Of a stretch of 64,000 bases of DNA, positions 56,477-64,000 are shown piece by piece. The stretch spans positions 1 to 64,000 of the forward strand of contig JAUCBJ010001182.1 of assembly GCA_032718475.1 (NCBI GenBank). Reading direction: 5' to 3'. A model generated the notes under the pieces. That model was not told where the DNA came from, did not search any database, and saw only the letters and a program-made list of their open reading frames with translations. Numbering within the stretch: the first letter of the stretch is position 1; each line of letters opens with the position of its first letter. The translations under genes and the position numbers were made by a program. This stretch comes from Nemertoderma westbladi (taxonomy: Eukaryota > Xenacoelomorpha > Nemertodermatida > Nemertodermatidae).

Positions 56477-58134
56477 TATGGTAAGTCTAGTTCATACTGG
56501 CAGTACCGGTACTGTAGTACAGTAGCATAGTTAGTACAGTAATACTGTAATAGACAATCAATGACATTGACTCACACATTCTGACATTTGAATTTCCCAC
56601 CCATTATATCTCAGATGTCATCAAATTTACAGCAGCTGAACAGTGACAAATTTACAGCAGGTAGCATATGTGCTGATGTAAATTTACAAATTATATTTTT
56701 TTAAACACATAATGTGTTTTTCAACACTAATGTTTTATTATGCAGTTGAATTACACAAATATACGTAAATAGTAAAAATATATAGTAAAAACAATAATAA
56801 AAAAAAATACTAACAAATAACTATCGACCCGCCATAAATAAATTACTGACTAGGTGACCAATCAATACTCAGAGCTGCGCGATAATTATATAGTGGCATA
56901 TGTGGAAATAATTTTAGAGCCCAATGTTATGGTTATTGAATATGATTCGGAGTATGAATTTATGTTGGAATTTATGAATGGGACGAAGTCCTCTCGGTTT
57001 CTATGCGGTCTTGTTGGCACACGTATGGGGGTTGTTACTTGGGTTTGTTGATAGCAGCCTGTTAGTAGGTGGTTAACTCGTCGCCCCGCAGACCTGCCCC
57101 ATCGCCGAAGCCCAGGGCTCAGCAGGCGCAGGGGCGTCGTCCCCCACGGAGGCACAGAGAGCTAGCTCGTAAGAGGGCAAATTGCAGCCTTCTGCGTATG
57201 CCACCTAGCACTTTCCCTAGACCACGTTCCCGCATCCCGCATGCCTTCCTTGGTATTTACTAGGGACTCTGCGATGTGGGAAATAAAGATATCTGTCTGT
57301 TTACACCACACACCGTCTGTTGTGCCAATGAGCGGTGTAAAGGAGAGGTGTAATGTCGCGGTAGTGGTCTTGCTTCGCGCGGACCCATTGTTCTAAGATG
57401 GTATTCACTGATCGGTTGGTCTGGGCGTAGGAGGGTGCGTCGGCATGTACAACAGCAATGTCGAAAGACGCAACCCTCTGATTGGCCTAGATTCCGAGTG
57501 CAACGAGGTTCCCCCGAACCCTGCCAACTGTCAGTCCCTGCTCGTCGAGATGGCCTAACTTATTATGTATTATTATGAGTGTATATTTCCTAAACAAATC
57601 TCAAAATTACATCAGTTGTAAATTCACAGCAGTGATAATATTTACAGCAGGTAGCAAGACCTGATGTAAATTTACAAATGATATTTTCAAAAACACAATG
57701 TGTTTTTCAACACTAATGTATTATTATGAGTGTATATTTCCTAAACTAATCTCAAAATTACATCAGTTGTAAATTCACAGCAGTGACAATATTTACAGCA
57801 GGTAGCAAGACCTGATGTAAATTTACAAATGATATTTTTAAAAACATATAATGTGTTTTTCAACACTAATGTATTATTATGAGTGTATATTTCCTAAAAT
57901 AATCTCAAAATTATATCAGTTGTAAATTCACAGCAGTGACAAAATTTTACAGAAGGTGGCAAGTGCTGATGTAAATTTACAAATTATATATTTAAAAACT
58001 CATCATTGACTTTACGGCCATGCTGTACATTTGAATTGGCGGACTGTGAACATTCTTTTGCAATTCTGGCATCTGAAACACATCTTGGATATTTATACAC
58101 ATGGTGACCATAATGGGCTTCCGTAAACTTTTGA
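56415..58134 (-). repeat. right TIR, interrupted
   Basis: Inverted counterpart of the left arm. The inner block lies at 56415-56650; part of one unit at 56600-56736; the other units from 57557 to 58005; the outer end at 58006-58134. The first ~20 codons of the transposase overlap the inner block. Confidence 0.85.
56737..57556. other. 0.8 kb insert within the right TIR, unidentified
   Basis: Breaks a TIR repeat unit between CACTAATG and TATTATTATGAG. The left third is AT-rich; the rest is GC-rich (57060-57540), contains AATAAAG at 57281 and ends near TAACTTATTATG. No domain recognised. Possibly a retroposed or host fragment. Confidence 0.5.
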
Positions 58135-58140
58135 CCTACA

Positions 58141-59862
58141 TGTTGGAAGTCTGGCGCTCCTACCATTCTGATAGCAGCTTATTCAAACGGAGTACCTGCA
58201 AATACAACACCTATTGCATTATGTTTGAAATTTATGTCATATGTATGCGACAAGTAGAAAGTCTGCGCTTCTCTCGGTGCGCGTGCCTTATAAAACGTGT
58301 CGCACTTAGCCGCTTTCATGGGGTGATCACGTCGGAATCGTTTGGTCGGAGTGTGACTATTTGTGTGAAGCAACGCGTTGTGGTTGCATCCACACAAAAT
58401 GCAAGTATCCTCGTTTGGACAGTCCTTTTGGACATGTCCACTGTCCAGGCAATGTACATCTCGAACAGGAGTTTAATGGACGTATCTGTAGTCGCCTTTC
58501 TTCCACTCCTAGGTCCTTAAAAGCATGTCATCCGCTTAACTTATGTCCACTGTAACATCCACCATTCCTCTCCCAGAATTGACATCCAACAAAGTCGACG
58601 GGTAGTTGTTGGCGTGACTGTTTGGTGCCAATGGGTGTCAAAACCTTGGATGTTTCAGTAGGGGTTGCATAAGTTACGGCCTTTGCGGTAGTCTGAAGTT
58701 GTTTCGTCCGGACTGGTGCCCAACTGTGATCCCTTCGGCCACTATATAATGGCCGGTGTAATTAGACCGAGTCTCCACTACTACCTTTCTAGAAATCAGC
58801 TGATGTACATCGGTCAATCTCAAGAATCCTCCTGCCTCTTCCTGCTGATATTCTATTTTTCGCCATTCTCGACGCAGTCGATGTTGTATTCTTCCAATAA
58901 TCCTTATTAACACCATTGGTGCATTGGCATATTCTAGTTGCCTGATAGATTTTAAAGTGACGATGGCGTTTTTAATTTCGTCAGACAGCCGTTGAAGATC
59001 GATGGGTTTAGATATAGGTCCACCCCTGCAAAGGTCTTCTATTATTGATTTGGCCATACTAACTGTACTACCATAAATGGAAAATAGACAGTCATACGCT
59101 AGTTCAAATGCATCCAGAACTGCGGTAAACGTCTCCGCCAATTTTTTGGGCTCACCTGAAAGTACCTGAAGTAGATAATTAAAGTTCTCCATGGCGGTAA
59201 AAGAGCACACCACTATTTTGGACTCTTATGTAGTCAACTAAAGTATGCCAGTCTTTTGCGTTACCTGAGAATTTCGGCAGTTGTTGTGCCAGCAATCCAT
59301 GTCTGGCCATGAACTTCACACTCTCGTTGACGACGTCCAGTTGCCCATGTCCCTGTCCAGCGATATCATTCAGCTGGTCCTGTCTGCGTGGAGTTTGCCG
59401 ATATGAGTTGTAACCAACGGGATCTTCTCCTAAAGGATTTGGAGTTTGTTGTACTTCTGGGTCTCTGTACTGTGGTCATTGTGGCTGAGATTGAGGATGT
59501 TCTAACTCCACGCTGGCTCATGAATGATCCGAAAGAGGTGCTTCGAGCCACTCTTCGATTTGAGCCAACTGGTCCGCCACAGGTCGCATCATCTCAGTGA
59601 GTTGTCTAGCACTAATCAGCTCTGCTGATGGTTGCGACGTAGGTTTCTGTACGGGTGTTTCGCGTGGAGGATTCTCGATATACGGATTTGTCGACCACTC
59701 CGGTTCGTGTTTATAATCGCCTTCCACTCCAGTATGGAATATCTCCCTTTCCATAAACTCCGTATCACTAGATGAGTCGCTGTGGTCTGGATACGGTGGC
59801 TGGCAGGTTCTCATTCGACGTATTATTCTTGTCGGTAGGGTTTGTTTCGGTTTGATGTTCAC
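58141..59862 (-). pseudogene. gag: degenerate BEL/Pao gag
   Basis: Minus strand, three frames. 59862-59518 is an acidic N-terminus with a Pro-rich part; then HGLLAQQLPKFSGNAKDWHT and NYLLQVLSGEPKKL, AYDCLFSIYGSTVSMAKSII (DUF1759-type capsid, about 59310-58900), and a zinc region with SGHVQKDCPNEDTC and CILCGCNHNALLH (about 58450-58350). Pol is absent: the sequence meets the outer end of the TIR transposon at about 58134. Frameshifts near 59518 and 58674 mark it as dead. The family differs from the young BEL element at 17283. Confidence 0.8.
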
Positions 59863-60539
59863 TGTTCTTCATCACTGGGTAGGCTCGCAAGCCTTCCACG
59901 AAGTCGTAGGTTTCGATAAACGCGGTTCAAACCAGTGGATACTACCCACATCTAGGGTTCTTCGTCGCTCTGTAGGCTCACAAGATTTCGCGACTATTTA
60001 ATTCCAAATTAAGGTACCTTTCAAGGAAAGTAGTAGGTCATAATGGCAGGCTTTTCTAACCAAAACAATAAAATAAATTTAGGAACACAATTTACAGTAA
60101 AATTGTTACTTCTAGGCACTAATTTTTCAATATTAATTTAACATTAACCCTATGAGAAGGCTGAAACAACACCTCAATTAGCTTTTTGTGTAGGGTACAG
60201 CTATAATGTGTAACCTACATACTGGTAATAGGTAAAGGCAACCAATGAGGCCTCAGAATCGATACTGATACACACAGCCTGGGCCGGATTTAGAGTGGTG
60301 GGTGGCGTGTGGCCGGATCAGTAGTGGTGGGGGACCTGCGCCTGGGCTCTACTGTATGGGGTTTGCACATATGGTGCCGAGCACTTCTCACAGACTATAC
60401 TGAAAGAGAAAGACACATATTCTCTCATTTTCTTTTCCCTAACTTTTCAATCGATTTATTGCAAATACCTTTCAAAGAAACCTGAATGTAGATGTAAATA
60501 CAAGAAATACACTTTAGATATTCTAGAATGTATAGATAA
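59863..60539. other. no gene; short direct repeats
   Basis: Two related stretches, GGCTCGCAAGCCTTCCACGAAG (59882-59903, quoted only in part by motif GGCTCGCAAG) and GGCTCACAAGATTTCGCGAC (59973-59992), may be the 5' leader of the gag remnant. The rest is unique and AT-rich. Confidence 0.4.
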
Positions 60540-61400
60540 TAGTATTAAATGTGGTAATGGGGGGTCTCCTTTTAATCATCCCGTTCCCCCCGGCTGGACT
60601 GAGCATGTAAAGCCATTTAGGGATAAGTCTATGTTCTGGCATTCCCTGTGGGTTTCCTCGGGTTGTCCTAATGCTTCCAGAAACAGTCATTTATTTCACA
60701 TGCGACGGGACTCTCGGGCTCAATACAAGTACGCCATTCGACGGTTGAAACGCTCAGTTGATAATGTGCGTCGCGATTAGTTGATTGATGCTTGCCTGAG
60801 AAATAATAACGATTTTTTAAGGAGATTAAGAAACTCTGTTTCACTCCAAATAGCGTGAGCTCAACCATTGATGGTTGTACTGATCCACAGTCAATTGCTA
60901 CAGGTTTGCCAGTATCTACTCTAGTTTCTACAATCAACCATACGGATCTGATGTAGAGTCGATCACAAAATAAATCTCAGCTAAGTTAGCGGATTTTCCA
61001 CCGGACATCATTCCCCATGTCTTTCCGGAATTGGTTGCAGAGGATCTTCATAGACTCAAAAGTTGTAAGTCGGATGTAACTGTTGGTTTTGATTCGGACT
61101 GTCTGATCCATGCTCCTCCAGAGTTGTGTTTACAACTTAGTGATTTGTTTAATACTTTTCTCATGCACGGTTTCGTCCCTCAATTTCTATTGAGTTTGAG
61201 TTTGAGTTTCTATTGAGTATCGATTTATAATAATTCCTTTGATCAAGGATAAGCTTGGAGACGATGCTGTCTCCAGCAATTACCGCGCCATTGCATTGTC
61301 ATCAATCTTGATTAAATTGTTTGAATGGGTCATGCTTCTTTAACAAGTGGATCATTTGAAGTTAGACGAACTTCAGCTTTTCGGAAATTTCCTTGAAAAA
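60540..61400 (+). mobile_element. LINE fragment, RT N-terminal part
   Basis: Plus strand, several frames. FNHPVPPGWTEHVKPFRDKS, MFWHSLWVSSG and RAQYKYAIRRLKRSVDNVRRD (60575-60780) match the linker between endonuclease and RT of jockey/I-like LINEs. LKSCKSDVTVGFDSDCLIHA, LSDLFNTFLMHGFVP, STIVPLIKDKLGDDAVSSNY and RAIALSSILIKLFEW (61050-61325) are RT fingers. It ends before any YxDD. Frameshifts and stops throughout. It is a different family from the L2/CR1 LINE at 42342. Confidence 0.75.
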
Positions 61401-62710
61401 CATATTTCAGGAAAACTCACATCCTCACATATATTAGACGTGGATATTAGAAATTTGAAGCATGTTCATGTTTATATCAGTATAAAAACATCTGATCAAA
61501 AAATGCAACACTCGAAAGTGAAAAAAATAGAATTTCATAAGCTACAAAAATATTTACTGTTTTTCACACTAACGGTTTTGTTTTTAATATATATTGGGAA
61601 AAATAAGTGGCAAAATTCAAAATTGCCATGTTTGTTCGGTTTCATTTCGGTTCCGGTTCGGCTCGTCTATAGTTCGGTCGATCACTATAGTTGCGGGATC
61701 GTGGTGGAGGGCCTGGGGCCTCGGCCCCTTCGCCCTCAGGCGCCCCCAACCACCCCCCCCCCCCCCCCCCTAATACGGCCCTGCACACAGCCCCCTCCCA
61801 TTGGATTCAATCCACTAACAACATAAAATATAAACCTGGTTCATAGTAAAAATGAATTACAAATTAAAAATACATTAAATGGAATGTATAATTTATGCGA
61901 GGCACTACGAAATAAAAAGCACCTGTACAACGATGACCAATTTGGTAACAATTACTAACCATCCATTGGGTTTTGCCGCATTAAACAAACTACTATTACG
62001 TCACCAATATAGTCCCCAGATAATATTTTATACAACAATTGAACTTAAAAAAGCTCAAGCATATAAAATACAATGAATACCTGCGATAATTACCCCACCA
62101 CTAAAAATTATACCAGCAACTATAAACTTTAATCGAATGCTTTATAAAATATATCAATATATTATTAATAATTAATTAAACAATAAATTAATAAATACCT
62201 TATAAATAGAAATAGTGGTGACCTAGTGTTCGAGATAACAGAAAAATGATTAATCCCGAAATATTGCACTACCCTACTCAGAATAACCCGGGTAATTCTG
62301 ATTCAGGGCTGTCACAAACAAGGGAAAAAAAAAGGGAAAGAAAAGCTTTAAAGCGACCAAGTAAGTCATAAAATGCATCAGAAACAAATGATTTACAAGG
62401 ACTAACTCGGGCCAATCTCTGTTTTGTATCCTTAAATTGTAGCTAAATGAGTACCAGTTTCCTGTTTACCCAGTAAAATTTTAAACTTTTACCGGTGCTC
62501 AACAGCACTAAAACTTTTACCGGTGCTCAACAGCGCTAAAACATTTAAAAATTTGAGGCGAAATGGGCAAAATTTTAAAAAAGTTAAAATTTTGTGTGTT
62601 AGTGCACCAGAATGAGATGATCGATGCTTTTGACACATTTTATGGCGCAGTTTGGTTATTGAACTTCCGGTGTCCTGTTGCACCGATATTAAGTTCATTC
62701 GAACCGCAAT
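61401..62710. other. AT-rich DNA, C18 run and SINE-tail relic
   Basis: No gene. C18 at 61753-61770. At 62428-62454 the string CCTTAAATTGTAGCTAAATG then AGTACC repeats, nearly exactly, the SINE body at 48068-48092, so a truncated copy of that SINE is likely here. A short direct repeat, ACTTTTACCGGTGCTCAACAG, occurs at about 62487 and 62513 with one base of variation. Confidence 0.5.
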
Positions 62711-62777
62711 GATCGATTTAGTGGGCTATAGAGACCGATTTAGTGGGCTATAGAGACCGATTTAGTGGGCTATAGAG
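62711..62777. repeat. 22 bp tandem repeat, three copies
   Basis: Three consecutive copies of CGATTTAGTGGGCTATAGAG plus AC. Confidence 0.9.
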
Positions 62778-62899
62778 TCCTCCAAAACAAGAAATCAAAT
62801 TTAGGCCTAGAGTTATTCCTGTGTTATTCAGTAACTCATTTTTTGAATAATTTTTTTTAGATCTTGACTCAAAAATTACAATTTTGATTGTATAAGGGT

Positions 62900-63560
62900 T
62901 TTTGAGGTCGCTGATGACGATGAAATTAGTTAAAATATTTCTGGTAATGCAAAAATCATTTTTGGTGCCATTCTGGTGTCCCAGAACGAAAAGTACAAGT
63001 TGCAAAAATTTCAAACTATTAAATTTTGCCTTTGGTTTGGTAATTCTGAAGCTAAACTGGTTTTCAAGACCGCTGATCACGAACCAACTTATTAAAAATT
63101 ATTCGTGGAAACCCAACTATCATTTTTGGTGCTTGTCTGGTGGGTCAAATAAAACAATTAGCATAAAATTTGAAACTGCAAAAATCGAATTTGGTTGGAT
63201 AATACTATATTTTTGAATGTCATATTCGTGATCAGCATCCCAGAAAACCCCTAATGTCATAAAATCCGCTTGATCTGATAATTTTTAAGTACCAACAATT
63301 GCATAATTATCAAGGTACGACATTTTTCAGTGCCATATTCGTAATCAGCTTCGCAAAAAAAAAAAACATATGGTCATAAAATCAAGATCTGATTTCGTGG
63401 TGATTTTTCATTATCATATTTCCACTACTTGTTTATTCGTGCCTCAGGGGACACAATCCAAATTAACAAAAATGTTCTCGAATGTTGTATTTGAATTCTA
63501 TAATCGTGATCAGCATCCAAAAAACCACTACATACTGCAAGTAAATTAATTTTAGTCAAC
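62900..63560. repeat. diverged tandem repeat, about 160 bp period
   Basis: Blocks share the order ATCATTTTTGGTG, TCTGGTG, AAAATTT-AAACT, TTTGGTT, then CGTGATCAGC or CGCTGATCACGAA, at about 62950, 63115, 63340 and 63480. Old, AT-rich and non-coding; open frames on either strand are chance. Confidence 0.55.
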
Positions 63561-64000
63561 TATGAAAACTTTCGAAAATTTTAGCACGAAAATTACTGAA
63601 TATGGGTGCCAGAAAAGGACCACAGCACGAAAACTAACATAGCCATATAAATGGTGTATGCTCTGTTGGGTATCACATTAAATTTTAGGAAAAGTCACGA
63701 GATCTCGGTTTTCCAAACATATCTTACTCCAAAATACAGATAAATTACAAAACAATTTTTAAATTTACCTCCGGACCAAATAGGGTTAAATGACTTTTCA
63801 GCTCTTAAATCTCGTGCGCAAGACTTTTCAGTTATTAAGAAAAAATAAAATCACGCGATTACCCTTCGCCTTCAGAGCCACCATAAAATTTCAAACAGTA
63901 ATGTAAAATAATATATAACCTAGCAACCAAACAATACACAATAATGCAAAATTAGGCCCATGTCCTTTTACTAGCCGTAGTCATGACTAAATGAGTATTA
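63561..64000. other. no feature seen
   Basis: AT-rich DNA to the end of the window without recognisable gene or repeat. Confidence 0.5.

Larger units (their letters stand above)
50336..58134. mobile_element. DNA transposon with long TIRs carrying HECT-ligase-like gene and DDE transposase
   Basis: The left arm (50336-51240) reappears inverted at 56415-58134, sharing TTTACGGAAGCCCATTA at the outer end, repeated subterminal units, and a single-copy inner block around GAGTACCGGTACTGTTTTAG. Between the arms are a plus-strand zinc-ribbon/HECT gene (51503-53874) and a minus-strand integrase-core transposase (55424-56476). The right arm is split by an unrelated insert (about 56737-57556), and a MITE sits at 53875-54368. 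No target duplication was recognised. The transposase most resembles the IS3EU-type integrase-core proteins of animals; both genes are broken here, so this copy is a relic. Confidence 0.8.

Noticed and set aside
56854-57263. Short plus-strand open frames in the TIR insert
   Set aside because: Low complexity (Arg/Pro) or no domain; reported only as composition of the insert.
62748-63216. Open frames of 104-110 codons on both strands
   Set aside because: They fall in diverged AT-rich tandem repeats; no conserved residues.

Overview
This window is animal nuclear DNA, most likely from a marine invertebrate. The support is spliced genes with GT-AG introns, several LTR and LINE retrotransposons, a tRNA-derived SINE, TIR DNA transposons and megasatellites. 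No rRNA operon, bacterial operon, CRISPR array or prokaryotic ribosome-binding site is visible. I cannot name the species from sequence alone. Only one host gene looks intact; almost everything else is repeat or mobile DNA.

Layout. 1-1566: C-rich minisatellite. 1567-5290: unique DNA with a hAT-like MITE. 5291-13126: a 7.8 kb satellite of about 40 bp units with kilobase-scale higher-order duplications. 13543-13922 (minus): an orphan first exon of an oxalate/formate-antiporter-like MFS transporter, stranded beside the satellite. 15435-39515: a four-part transposon nest. The host of the nest is a Ty3/Gypsy element of CsRn1 type (202/201 bp LTRs, 4 bp TSD AGGT, tRNA-Trp-like primer site, -1 frameshift signal). 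Into it went a solo LTR (16229-16787, TSD AACGC), a BEL/Pao element (17283-24837, TSD GAACC) and an 11.6 kb minus-strand LTR element (25496-37105, TSD TAGAC) that landed inside the YLDD codons of the host reverse transcriptase. The 11.6 kb element has long open frames but no recognisable reverse transcriptase, RNase H or integrase. It encodes a BEL-like Gag-protease, a protein with a DEDD-exonuclease-like domain plus three zinc knuckles, and several disordered or coiled-coil ORFs.

39516-45381: exon-like fragments and a 5'-truncated L2/CR1-type LINE (minus) carrying an in-frame 30 bp minisatellite. 45382-50022: the complete five-exon MFS gene, whose splice sites and phases can be followed through all exons (482 aa); a tRNA-derived SINE framed by inverted repeats lies in intron 3. 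50336-58134: a DNA transposon with very long, internally repetitive TIRs, a HECT E3-ligase-like gene and a minus-strand DDE transposase of the integrase-core (IS3EU-like) type. Both genes are broken, and a MITE and a second insert interrupt the element. 58141-59862: a degenerate BEL/Pao gag. 60540-61400: a LINE fragment. 61400-64000: low-complexity DNA, a SINE tail relic and diverged tandem repeats.

The most unusual item is the 11.6 kb RT-less LTR element. Its LTRs differ at one position by eye, so it moved recently although it must borrow replication enzymes. The TIR transposon carrying a ubiquitin-ligase-like gene is second. Family assignments rest on motif recognition; no search was run.
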